Shown: positions 27,801 through 35,467 of the stretch, piece after piece
Position numbering within the stretch: the first letter of the stretch is position 1
Layout: every line of letters begins with the position of its first letter
Source of the DNA: Bacteroidota bacterium
Lineage (GTDB): Bacteria > Bacteroidota > JABWAT01
NCBI GenBank assembly: GCA_023151185.1
Contig: JAKLJL010000001.1
Span: forward strand, 682,001 to 746,000
Direction: 5' to 3'
Length of the DNA stretch: 64,000 bases
The notes under the pieces: model-generated
Told to the model about the DNA's origin: nothing
The model's database searches: none
What the model saw: only the letters and a program-made list of their open reading frames with translations
Position numbers and translations under genes: made by a program

Positions 27801-28112
27801 GTTGATTCCTGATTTTTCCTCAGTTTTAAATCCGATGTAGGTTACCTTAACAGAATAAGGACCACCGGGTTTCATGTTGGTGATGTTATAATTCCCATCG
27901 TAACGGGTTGTTGTTCCGTAAACCGTTCCGGTTGGAACGTGAACAGCAATTACAGTTGCGCCGATCAGGACTTCTCCTGTGTTTCCGGTTACATTACCAT
28001 TCAGGGCTGATGTCGTCACTCCCTGGCCGAATGCTGAACCAGCCAGCATGAGCACAAGTAGTGAACTTAACAGCTTCGCAGGAAGTTGTTTTAGGTTCGT
28101 AGCGATGGTCAT
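24843..28112 (-). CDS. TonB-dependent receptor, Oar-like, with carboxypeptidase-regulatory domain
   Basis: A 1089-aa outer-membrane receptor. The signal peptide runs to about residue 30 (LAGSAFGQ). A carboxypeptidase-regulatory-like beta domain (about 36-120) is followed by a TonB-box-like EEVVVTGE, a plug region (IQVDGAVLNDVFG, LDAIQEFNVSIAPFDVRLGGF, INAITRSGTN) and a large barrel ending YYIQIGARYTF. This is the Oar/OmpA-related layout common in Bacteroidota. The ATG at 28112 has AAGGGA 6 bases upstream and lies behind a TTG-N23-TAATTTTG promoter; an upstream in-frame start would overlap that promoter. No SusD partner is adjacent, so a peptide, protein or metal ligand is as likely as a glycan. 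Confidence 0.92.
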   Translation of the reverse strand: MTIATNLKQLPAKLLSSLLVLMLAGSAFGQGVTTSALNGNVTGNTGEVLIGATVIAVHVPTGTVYGTTTRYDGNYNITNMKPGGPYSVKVTYIGFKTEEKSGINLQLSQNLKLNFVLSAQDITTEEVVVTGEKNPLLSASRTGAATNVSSDQLKALPTVSRSIQDYTRLTPQINGNSAAGKNNRYNNIQVDGAVLNDVFGLASNGTPGGQAGTQPISLDAIQEFNVSIAPFDVRLGGFTGASINAITRSGTNKFSGSAYTFYRNQNFVGDGVNEVPFADFTEKSYGFRLGGPIINDQLFFFINGEIGRKETPSSISVGTTASPTTFVVTDDFYTFLNTLKSDYGYNAGSYSAFNRGTDSDKLFVRFDYNMDEANTFTLRHNYVNASDDNLVRTTTDFHLGNRNYAFTSMQNSTVFQWNSILSTDMSNEFRVSYTAIRDQRDPDGSKFPSVRIKTGSTNVYVGTENFSTKNALDQDLIEVTDNFTYYLDEHTITLGTNNEFFTFSNLFIRNYYGLYEFDSYADFYAKKPSRYEYSYGLKKDLNGANVYSAGYEPRAEFDAARWGFYAQDEWDVLPELRLTFGLRADITNFGSEPSRNDSVPVYFKYKTTEVATGSLQLSPRFGFNYDVFNDDQLQVRGGTGIFSGRTPYVWVSNNFGNTGVDIGRVQVTGSTANALGFSSDPNNQPYPGKPGVTLSPVKTSEINLMDKDFVFPQVWRTNIAFDYQLPEGFIATIEGIYSMNWNDAFYQDINVQKSNTTLADGGKLADGRQHHWTKVDYKTAGKVNSSNFTNVMLLKNTSEGYQMNLTPMIQKPLNAGEDFMKNIGLTVAYTYSKSEDVNSVTSSQAVSQVRFNPTKDVFNPALSTSDYEIKHRFMSSVTYALNWADFLGDDLQGFNSTFSFFIESRSGLPYSYTYNGDMNGDGFDSNDLMFVPRNKDEIALVTVSSSGAVTGDAPQETYDALFALINSDDYLKENKGKILPRNGGNLPWITTVDFRFAQEIPLLVPGLEDNKFEFTLDILNVANLLNKDWGVSDQLVNNRFLRYRGKQADNATVHAGKQVFSFDSPYTSPYMKNDSQSRYYIQIGARYTF

Positions 28113-28172
28113 AAGTTTCCCTTTTGTTTGTTGGTCAAGGCAAGCCTCAGGAACTTTTTTCCTGAATTGACC

Positions 28173-28206
28173 CAAAATTATGAAATGGATCACAAAATTG
28201 AAACAA
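28173..28206 (-). promoter_or_regulatory. Promoter of TonB receptor (TTG-N23-TAATTTTG)
   Basis: On the minus strand TTG (28206-28204) is followed by 23 nt and TAATTTTG (28180-28173), an exact TAnnTTTG match. Expected start of transcription is near 28166, giving a leader of about 54 nt. Confidence 0.65.
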
Positions 28207-28266
28207 CTGCTGTGACAGTTCCTGAATATTTAATACGATGGTAACATCCCACAGACAAGGAATGAA

Positions 28267-28294
28267 ATAAAAAAGCCGGCTTAGGGCCGGCTTT
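28267..28294 (-). terminator. Rho-independent terminator after speA
   Basis: AAAGCCGGC (28272-28280) pairs with GCCGGCTTT (28286-28294); on the minus strand the stem is followed by a run of T. It begins 2 bases past the speA stop. Confidence 0.92.
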
Positions 28295-28296
28295 GG

Positions 28297-30216
28297 TCAG
28301 ACTGGTTTCAGGTACGTATAGTCGTTCAGACCTTTTTCATACTCCTGAAGGATTTTAATTCCCTCAGAAGGTTTGACAATGTCATTTTTAATCGCGGCAT
28401 CAACCTGTTTTTTCATTCCCTTTACCAGGTCAGAAGCCTGATACATATTCATTCCTAAAACATCCGAAATGGTGCTGCCTTCCACAATTTCTTCAATATA
28501 CCAGCCCTGATCCTCATCCGGATCGAGAAAAACGTGGCATTCATTCACCCGTCCGAACAGATTGTGCAGATCGCCCATGACATCCTGATAGGCACCGGTC
28601 ATGAAGATCCCGAGATAATACGGTTTGCCGTTGATATTATGAAGCGGCAGAGTTTCCTTAACATCTTTCAGGTCAACAAACTTATTAACCTTTCCGTCCG
28701 AATCGCAGGTGATATCGGCAAGAGTTGCATTTCTGCCGGGAGCTTCATCCAGCCTGTGAACCGGGATGATCGGGAAAAGCTGCCCGAGTGCCCAATAGTC
28801 AGGCAACGACTGAAAAACGGAAAAATTGCAGAGGTACTGATCACTGAGTGACGTCTTCAGTTCTGTAATTTCTTCAGGAATGTAATCTTCACCTTCATAC
28901 ATGTTCACAATTGCAGCCGCCAGTTCCCAGTACAGGGTGTCGATCATGGCTTTATCATCCAGTTCGAGATACCCCAGATCAAACAGAGTCTGGGCCTGTT
29001 CCTTATTGTACAGCAAATCGTGGAAACATTCATTCAGGGTATCATTGTTCAGCCGTTCCTTGATGTCAATCAGGGCCTCGGTGATTTTATGCCTCCGTTT
29101 GGTGGCCCCGACACTGTAAATCGGCTTCCGCTGCTTTTCAATTTTTCCGAATACATCAACAACAATCATCGAGTGATGGGCTACAATGGCCCGTCCGCTT
29201 TCACTGACAATGTTCGGATGGGGGACTTTTTCTTCATCGCACACATCCATAATCGAATAAACGACATCATTGGCATATTCCTGGAGGGTGTAGTTGGTCG
29301 AAGAAAAGAAGGCGCTTTGTGATCCGTCGTAGTCAACTCCAAGGCCGCCGCCAACATCAATGTATTTCAGTTTACAGCCGTATTTGACCAGTTTTGAATA
29401 AAACCGGGCTCCTTCCCTGACTGCCCGTGTAATTACCTGAATATCCGGAATCTGAGAACCAATATGGAAGTGAACAAGCTTAAGTGCTTCTTCCATTCCG
29501 GCTTCTCTGAGCATGTGAACGGCGTCCAGAATATCTGAAGTTGAAAGTCCGAATTTGGCGTTATCGCCACTGGATGTGGCCCATTTTCCTGATGATTTGG
29601 CACCAAGTTTTACCCGGACCCCAATCATGGGCATCACTTTCATTTCGGAGGCAACCGAGATAATGCTTCTGATTTCCTCGAGTTTTTCGGCGACCATGAT
29701 CACCTTTTTCCCGAGACGGTTTCCGTTCAGAGCAAACCGGATGAACTGATTGTCCTTGTAGCCATTGCAGACGATCAGGCTTTTGTAATCACGGTGAAGA
29801 GAAAGGGCTGCAACAAGTTCTGGCTTGCTTCCGGCCTCAATTCCATAATGGTAAGGTTTTCCGGCATCGATGATTTCTTCGACGACCTCGCGCATCTGGT
29901 TGACTTTTATCGGGAAAACGCCGGTATACTTCCCCTGATATTTCTGTTCGTCGATCGCCCGGGTAAATGCTTCGTTGAGGGATTCAACCCGGTTTCTCAG
30001 CAAATCCTGAAACCGGATCTGGAGCGGAAACTGAAGCCCCTCTCTGCGGGCTTCCTCAATCACGTCGGTAATCCGGATTACCTGATTGGGGTCTTTGGTG
30101 GGTGAAACCACAACGTGACCGTTTTCATCAATAAAAAAATAATCAATTCCCCAGCCATCAATGTTATACAGCTTGGCTGATGATTCAATTGTCCACTCCG
30201 GTTGTTCTTCTTTCAT
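28297..30216 (-). CDS. speA: Biosynthetic arginine decarboxylase
   Basis: A 639-aa PLP enzyme that converts arginine to agmatine, the first step of the agmatine route to putrescine. Motifs are YTGVFPIKVNQ (PLP lysine), GYKDNQFIRFAL, HFHIGSQIPD, YIDVGGGLGVDYDGS and a late GAYQDVMGDLHNLFG. Length and order fit SpeA rather than the diaminopimelate or ornithine enzymes. The frame opens with an earlier Met at 30246, but a TAACTTTG promoter box at 30248-30255 would place transcription start at about 30241, inside that codon region; I therefore use the ATG at 30216, which follows AGAGG. No agmatinase or agmatine deiminase is in the window. Confidence 0.94.
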   Translation of the reverse strand: MKEEQPEWTIESSAKLYNIDGWGIDYFFIDENGHVVVSPTKDPNQVIRITDVIEEARREGLQFPLQIRFQDLLRNRVESLNEAFTRAIDEQKYQGKYTGVFPIKVNQMREVVEEIIDAGKPYHYGIEAGSKPELVAALSLHRDYKSLIVCNGYKDNQFIRFALNGNRLGKKVIMVAEKLEEIRSIISVASEMKVMPMIGVRVKLGAKSSGKWATSSGDNAKFGLSTSDILDAVHMLREAGMEEALKLVHFHIGSQIPDIQVITRAVREGARFYSKLVKYGCKLKYIDVGGGLGVDYDGSQSAFFSSTNYTLQEYANDVVYSIMDVCDEEKVPHPNIVSESGRAIVAHHSMIVVDVFGKIEKQRKPIYSVGATKRRHKITEALIDIKERLNNDTLNECFHDLLYNKEQAQTLFDLGYLELDDKAMIDTLYWELAAAIVNMYEGEDYIPEEITELKTSLSDQYLCNFSVFQSLPDYWALGQLFPIIPVHRLDEAPGRNATLADITCDSDGKVNKFVDLKDVKETLPLHNINGKPYYLGIFMTGAYQDVMGDLHNLFGRVNECHVFLDPDEDQGWYIEEIVEGSTISDVLGMNMYQASDLVKGMKKQVDAAIKNDIVKPSEGIKILQEYEKGLNDYTYLKPV

Positions 30217-30247
30217 TTGCCTCTGACTTTCTTCAGAAAAAAACATG

Positions 30248-30255
30248 CAAAGTTA
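30248..30255 (-). promoter_or_regulatory. -7 box of speA (TAACTTTG)
   Basis: Exact TAnnTTTG match on the minus strand. No clear TTG at 17-23 nt upstream. It decides the speA start: the leader to the ATG at 30216 would be about 26 nt. Confidence 0.5.
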
Positions 30256-30314
30256 CAGTATAATAAAATGAATTCGGAAGGGAGAGGAGAAAAAAAGAGG
30301 GAAGTCGGAAGGAA

Positions 30315-30342
30315 ATCCGGCTGCAGGTTTCTGCAGCCGGAT
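30315..30342 (-). terminator. Strong hairpin terminator after secreted nuclease gene
   Basis: ATCCGGCTGCAG and CTGCAGCCGGAT form a perfect 12-bp stem with a 4-nt loop, 9 bases past the stop. On the minus strand only a short TTT follows, so termination may be less efficient than the stem suggests. Confidence 0.75.
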
Positions 30343-30350
30343 GGAAGGAC

Positions 30351-33300
30351 TTATTTCACAAGAATAAACCGGGAAGATGCTTTCTGCTGGCCTGATTCCA
30401 ATGTGTACAAATACACGCCAGAAGGCAGATTTGCTGCATTGAAATCATAGGTAGAAATTCCTGCATTCCGGGTGAAGGTCACCTCAGAAACAACCTGTCC
30501 GAGTGTGTTGAACACTGTCAGATGTACTTTTCCTGATTGAGGCAGATTAAACCGGATTGTGGTTGACGGGTTGAACGGGTTCGGATAGTTTCCAAACAGA
30601 GTAAACTGTCCGGCTTTGAATGATCCGTCGGCAACATCATTGTCAACATTGAACCGGAAACGGGTCCATACCGGGAAGTGATCACTGGTCGAAGACAGGT
30701 AACTTCCGATGTAGAACGGATTTTCGATTCTCTGGGTACTGTCCCAATGCATCGTGTACAATTCATTGGTAATCATAATGTGATCAAGCATGGAAGAAGA
30801 CCGGTAGGAAGTCTGACCTCTTTCGCTCAGGAACTTGGTCACGATTTTATAGCTTGCCGGATCGCTGACAAAGTTTGCATACGGAGAAGTAAGCCCGTTT
30901 ACGGTCGATTTGGTTACATCATCGTTGTAATCACCCAATACAATTACCTGATCATTCGGACGGAAGGAATCCAGGTGGTTTTTCAACTGAATGGCATCCA
31001 TTTCACGGCGGTTCAGATCATCTTCCGGAGGGGTTGATGTAGTTGCTTTGGCATGGATGTTTATTGCGGTGATCCGCTTGGTTTTTCCGCCGATTGTAGC
31101 ATCAAAGGTCATTTCATACGGGAACCGTCCGGAACCCCAGTCGCCTGTGTTGAAGGAAAGACCGGAACTGACCAGAGAAATGGTAGAGGTTCTGTATAAA
31201 AAGGCCGTTTTTTGCTGTTGGGAAATCGGTGCCAGAATCCCGGCATAACCATTCAGAGCCAATGAATCCTTTAAAGTTTTCCATGCAGCATCGTTTGAGA
31301 TTTCCTGTACGGCATATACATCCAGATCCATGGTTCTGATCAGCTTGATGGCATTCCGGATCTGAATGGAATCAACCAGCCCAGACATGGAAGATTGCCC
31401 GAACCATTTCATATTCCAGGTGGCAATTTCAAAAGTTTCGGACTTCGGAACATTCTCACCGGGGATTACAAAACCTTCAACACCAAGGTCCTGTGTGAAC
31501 CGTGGCATGATCTGGTAGCTTCCGAAGGCCTGGGATACAACGCCGATAAGGTCAACCGGTTTGGTCGGTGCCGTTGCATTAACCAGGTTGGTTGAATTAT
31601 CAATCCGCATCCCGAGATTAAGAGATCCGGACGGATCAGAGATGGTGTAGTTTTTATTGGCCTGGAAGGCACCGGTATGTGCAACAGTCACATTCAAAAC
31701 CTTGACAAGCTGTCCTTCGAGACTTTCATTGATATCAGCCAGAGTAATAATTTTGGGCTCTGGTTTTTTATTGCCGTCTTTAAATACCTGATAGGTAATT
31801 CCTGAACCGCTGATTTCGAATAGCCCGGTTCCGGGTTCACCATTATTGGTATTGAATTCAAGGGTTGGTCCGGTGACTTTAACCGAGTCACCAATGACAG
31901 ATTGTGCATGAAGATCACTTTGGAAAACGGCCATTCCACCGGTTTTATCCTGGAAGTAAGCCGGTCCGCCAAACTCATTGGCAACTGATACCCGTCCTAC
32001 AACGGTGACAATGGACCCAACAGGCAGGGCACGGGCCTCTGCAATCGAGATGTAATCCTTCACCTCTTCATCGTTATCCGAAATGGTGATAGTGACTGAT
32101 TTGTTTCCAAGAGTCAGGCCCGAGGACGGATTCACCAAAGTTACAGTTGCAATTTCAACGCCTTCTTTATCCGAGTCATCTTTCACTTTAAAGGTGACAG
32201 ATCCGCTGACGGAACCAGCAGGGATGGTAATGGTGGTTCCTGACAGTTCGTAATCGGAAGCTGTAATTCCGGCACCCGAAACTTCCAGATCAACACTTTG
32301 CTGGGTATTGACCGGTGACAGGGTAGCTGCCGTCAGGGTAATGAGGGTTTGATCGGCCTCGGAACCCAAAGTTGCAGAAGCTGAAAGGGACAGATTGTTC
32401 ACACCGCCAATGGCGACAAAATCTGCGAGGGAACGGGGCTGAAGCTGGTAAATGGCATTGAACTGAGCCATGAGCCCAACAACATCCACAGAATCAGCCG
32501 GCACAGCCGTTCCGATGATATTATTATTGGTGCCCGTAATCCGGACTTCAAGGGAGCCGTACCGGTCAGTTGAGACGTAGTTTGTATTTCCTGCAAAGGT
32601 TCCGGCAGGGATTTTCAGGTTTTTCACCAGAACAAGCTGGCTTTCAAACTCTTCACCGGCGATCAGAGAGGTTATAATTTTGGGAGTTACCTTACCTTTA
32701 ACGGGGTAAACAAAAAGGCTGTCAACCGTAATGATCTGAATTGCGCCATACCGGTCAGAGGTTTTTCCCTGTACGTAAATAGAGTCTCCCGGAACAAGAT
32801 TATCTGTTTTCCGGTCGTAAAGCTGTACACCGGCAGTTCCGTCCTGGAACGCAATGGTCGAACCCACATTTCCCTTAAAGGATGCCGTTACTGTACCTTT
32901 TACGATTACCGTAGAACCCATCGGTTTCTGCCGGGCAGCCAGAATGGTTTCAGCCTGAAGCTGATCATTTTCCACGATGGTAACGTCAATTGAATTTTCT
33001 GCTGCAACCAATAACCCGGAGGAAGCAGAAGCAATTTTCACAGTAAATTTCTCGTTGCCTTCAAAGTCACTGTCATCTGTGATGGTTAAAGTGACCGTTG
33101 CTTTATTTGAACCGGATGGAATTTCGACTGTTTTTGAGGCAATAGAGAAGTCTGAGTTTTCTGTTGCAGTTCCAGAGAAATCAAGTGTAACTGATTCAGC
33201 TACGGTTACATTCTGGGTCGTCATGACCGTAAAGGAGTAAGATCCGTCACCTTCACCAACGGAGAATAGATCAGCGCCAAGAGTAACCTCGTTGGCATCA

Positions 33301-34352
33301 TTATCACTGATTTCTAAATCCTGTTTAACGGCTGAACCCAGGTCAATTCCATCTGAAGGGGAATTCAGGGTCAGGGTTAGAGTTTCAGTTCCCTCGATTT
33401 CGGCGTCATCGGTTATGGTGAGGGTTACAGAACCCGTTGTCTGGCCATCAGCGATTGTAATCGTGGTTCCTGAAAGTGAGTAATCACCTGCAGTTATACC
33501 TTCCCCTGAAACTGCAACTTCAACGGTCTGTTCACCGGTAACAGCTTCTGATGCAGTAGCGGTCACAACAACTTCATCAGTTGTACCTTCTGCCGCAGAA
33601 AGGGAAGAAAGACTTAAATTCACTTTTGGTTTGCCGCCTGAAAGAGGATCGCCGTTAACCAGAATGTCATCGATTCCAACCCATTCATCCGAACCGGAGG
33701 CGTTGGTCGTGATAATCCGGACTTCGACTGACGGGTTGTCATTGGCTTCGGCAGGCAGGGTAAAGCTGACGGGAGTTGATTTTCCGGTCAGACTCGGGCC
33801 TTCTGATGCATCATCCACGTGCGCAGCCGGAATGTTGATAAAATTGCCTGATCCGCCAACCCGGTATTGGGCTGTGTACTGCTGTACCGAATTATCTGCA
33901 GCACCGTCGATATCAACCAGATTGTAGCTAACCAGTACATTCTTGTAACCGGAAGTGTTTAAATAAAGCACAATATTAGGAGCATCAGCAGTTCCTGATC
34001 CTTGCAGAGCAACAACAGGATTGGTGATTTCAAATTCAGCAACCCCGCCGTTGGTCAGGGTATTGGGGGTTGTTTTGTTGGCAAGCAGGTCAGCGGTGGT
34101 CATGGGCATCAGGACCGTATCCGGATTGCCGTTTGTGACCGAAGTTGTCGGGTAAGCATCGCCCAGATATCCGATAATTCCTGGAACGGCACTCCAGTCA
34201 TCATCTGTAGACAGCAGCGACGTATTGCTCCAGTCCTGAGAAAAGGGCAGGGGCTGGTATGTAGAATCTTTGATTTTTGGTTTTCGTCCCTGTGCCTGTA
34301 CTGCCAGAGAAAGTCCGGCGAGGGCAAAGAGAACCAGGACCAGTTTTTTCAT
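30351..34352 (-). CDS. Secreted T9SS nuclease: Calx-beta, OB-fold and endonuclease/exonuclease/phosphatase domains
   Basis: A 1333-aa exported protein. Order: signal peptide to about residue 21 (LSLAVQAQ); a beta-sandwich with a lectin/anchor look (about 25-235); Calx-beta repeats (about 240-460); an OB-fold-like domain opening LAARQKPMGSTVIVKGTV; another Calx-beta (about 645-760); a second OB-fold domain opening IAEARALPVGSIVTVVGRV; an EEP catalytic domain (about 970-1255) with TWNMKWF, YAVQEIS, VLGDYNDD, LDHIMI and SSTSDHFPV; and a T9SS sorting domain (FGNYPNPFNPSTTIRF...GVYLY...RFILVK). All expected EEP catalytic Asn, Glu, Asp and His positions are present. It probably cleaves extracellular DNA or RNA, though some EEP proteins are phosphoesterases. 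A TTG-N18-TATCTTCG promoter fixes the start at MKKLV; an upstream in-frame Met at 34406 falls inside that promoter. Confidence 0.88.
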   Translation of the reverse strand: MKKLVLVLFALAGLSLAVQAQGRKPKIKDSTYQPLPFSQDWSNTSLLSTDDDWSAVPGIIGYLGDAYPTTSVTNGNPDTVLMPMTTADLLANKTTPNTLTNGGVAEFEITNPVVALQGSGTADAPNIVLYLNTSGYKNVLVSYNLVDIDGAADNSVQQYTAQYRVGGSGNFINIPAAHVDDASEGPSLTGKSTPVSFTLPAEANDNPSVEVRIITTNASGSDEWVGIDDILVNGDPLSGGKPKVNLSLSSLSAAEGTTDEVVVTATASEAVTGEQTVEVAVSGEGITAGDYSLSGTTITIADGQTTGSVTLTITDDAEIEGTETLTLTLNSPSDGIDLGSAVKQDLEISDNDANEVTLGADLFSVGEGDGSYSFTVMTTQNVTVAESVTLDFSGTATENSDFSIASKTVEIPSGSNKATVTLTITDDSDFEGNEKFTVKIASASSGLLVAAENSIDVTIVENDQLQAETILAARQKPMGSTVIVKGTVTASFKGNVGSTIAFQDGTAGVQLYDRKTDNLVPGDSIYVQGKTSDRYGAIQIITVDSLFVYPVKGKVTPKIITSLIAGEEFESQLVLVKNLKIPAGTFAGNTNYVSTDRYGSLEVRITGTNNNIIGTAVPADSVDVVGLMAQFNAIYQLQPRSLADFVAIGGVNNLSLSASATLGSEADQTLITLTAATLSPVNTQQSVDLEVSGAGITASDYELSGTTITIPAGSVSGSVTFKVKDDSDKEGVEIATVTLVNPSSGLTLGNKSVTITISDNDEEVKDYISIAEARALPVGSIVTVVGRVSVANEFGGPAYFQDKTGGMAVFQSDLHAQSVIGDSVKVTGPTLEFNTNNGEPGTGLFEISGSGITYQVFKDGNKKPEPKIITLADINESLEGQLVKVLNVTVAHTGAFQANKNYTISDPSGSLNLGMRIDNSTNLVNATAPTKPVDLIGVVSQAFGSYQIMPRFTQDLGVEGFVIPGENVPKSETFEIATWNMKWFGQSSMSGLVDSIQIRNAIKLIRTMDLDVYAVQEISNDAAWKTLKDSLALNGYAGILAPISQQQKTAFLYRTSTISLVSSGLSFNTGDWGSGRFPYEMTFDATIGGKTKRITAINIHAKATTSTPPEDDLNRREMDAIQLKNHLDSFRPNDQVIVLGDYNDDVTKSTVNGLTSPYANFVSDPASYKIVTKFLSERGQTSYRSSSMLDHIMITNELYTMHWDSTQRIENPFYIGSYLSSTSDHFPVWTRFRFNVDNDVADGSFKAGQFTLFGNYPNPFNPSTTIRFNLPQSGKVHLTVFNTLGQVVSEVTFTRNAGISTYDFNAANLPSGVYLYTLESGQQKASSRFILVK

Positions 34353-34377
34353 TGTGAACTCCGTAAGGTTGAAACGA

Positions 34378-34406
34378 CGAAGATACAGGAATTTTCCCGA
34401 ACCCAA
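34378..34406 (-). promoter_or_regulatory. Promoter of secreted EEP nuclease (TTG-N18-TATCTTCG)
   Basis: On the minus strand TTG (34406-34404), 18 nt, then TATCTTCG (34385-34378). Expected leader about 19 nt to the ATG at 34352. The TTCG ending differs from the TTTG consensus by a transition also seen at 42443. Confidence 0.6.
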
Positions 34407-34591
34407 AAACCAACCGGCACAACCGCAGAAAACTTCATGCTTAGTTAATAAACCGCCAAAGTCAAAACACTTTAAAATTTACCGAAAGTGATAGCCAAAC
34501 AGACATTTCCCGAATTTAAGCTGCCACAGGGACAAAAAATTGAAAAAGTTCTCAAACATTCTCATTTTTACGGAATTTAGCCCGGTAAAAA

Positions 34592-35452
34592 ATGACTGAT
34601 TCCCGTCGTGCAGAAACCTTACTGCTGGTCGTAACCCTGATCTGGGGCAGCACCTTTGTTGTAACCAAATACTCCCTTGCAAACGCCTCACCTCTGCTCT
34701 TTCTTGGTACACGGTTTGGTATTGCCGCCGTTGTGTTTGGGTTGGTCTTTCATACACGGATTTTCAAAAACCCGTTCAGACTCACACGGGCCTCTGCATG
34801 GGTTTACCTGACCCTTGCCCTTGGTTTTGCTTTTCAGACGGCAGGGCTTAAGTTTACATCGGCAAGTCATTCGGGATTTATCACAGGGCTTCTCGTCATA
34901 TTTACGCCGGTCTTTCAGGTAATTATCGAAAAAAAATGGCCTCACCGGGGGGTCTGGGTTGGAGTAATCCTGGTAACAGCCGGGTTGTATCTGCTGGTTA
35001 ACCCGGGCGGTGACCTAACCCCCGAAGTGTTATTCGGTGACTTCCTGACCCTGCTTTGTGCACTTGTTTATGCCATCTACATCGTTTATCTGGATATCGC
35101 CTCAAGGGAGACGGATCCCTGGCAACTGACTTTTTATCAGTTTGTGACAGTAGTTCTTTTTTCCTTCGCTGCTGCACCCTTTTTCGAAGATCCCTACCTC
35201 AGTTTACGTGCCGATCTGTGGGTTGCCTTGATATATCTGGCAATATTTGCTACTATCATTACAACTTATGTTCAGACCCGGTATCAGAAGTATACTACAC
35301 CAGCCAAAGCTGCTGTCATTTTTACCATGGAACCGGTATTTTCGGCCGTTCTGGCATTCTTTGTCCTGAATGAGGCACTGAATCTGGCGGGAATTATCGG
35401 TGGCACACTTATTGTTGTTGGGTTACTGACATCTGAACTTTCAAAATCATAA
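34592..35452 (+). CDS. EamA/DMT-family transporter
   Basis: A 286-aa membrane protein with ten predicted helices in two EamA repeats. The opening ETLLLVVTLIWGSTFVVTKY and the second-half TMEPVFSAVLAFFVLNEAL are family signatures of drug/metabolite exporters. It probably exports amino acids or other small metabolites; substrate unknown. It lies 15 bases before ftsH and is divergent from the secreted nuclease gene. The 239-base divergent gap contains the nuclease promoter; I see no clear TAnnTTTG box for this gene. Confidence 0.9.
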   Translation: MTDSRRAETLLLVVTLIWGSTFVVTKYSLANASPLLFLGTRFGIAAVVFGLVFHTRIFKNPFRLTRASAWVYLTLALGFAFQTAGLKFTSASHSGFITGLLVIFTPVFQVIIEKKWPHRGVWVGVILVTAGLYLLVNPGGDLTPEVLFGDFLTLLCALVYAIYIVYLDIASRETDPWQLTFYQFVTVVLFSFAAAPFFEDPYLSLRADLWVALIYLAIFATIITTYVQTRYQKYTTPAKAAVIFTMEPVFSAVLAFFVLNEALNLAGIIGGTLIVVGLLTSELSKS

Positions 35453-35467
35453 GAAACGGAATTCTGA

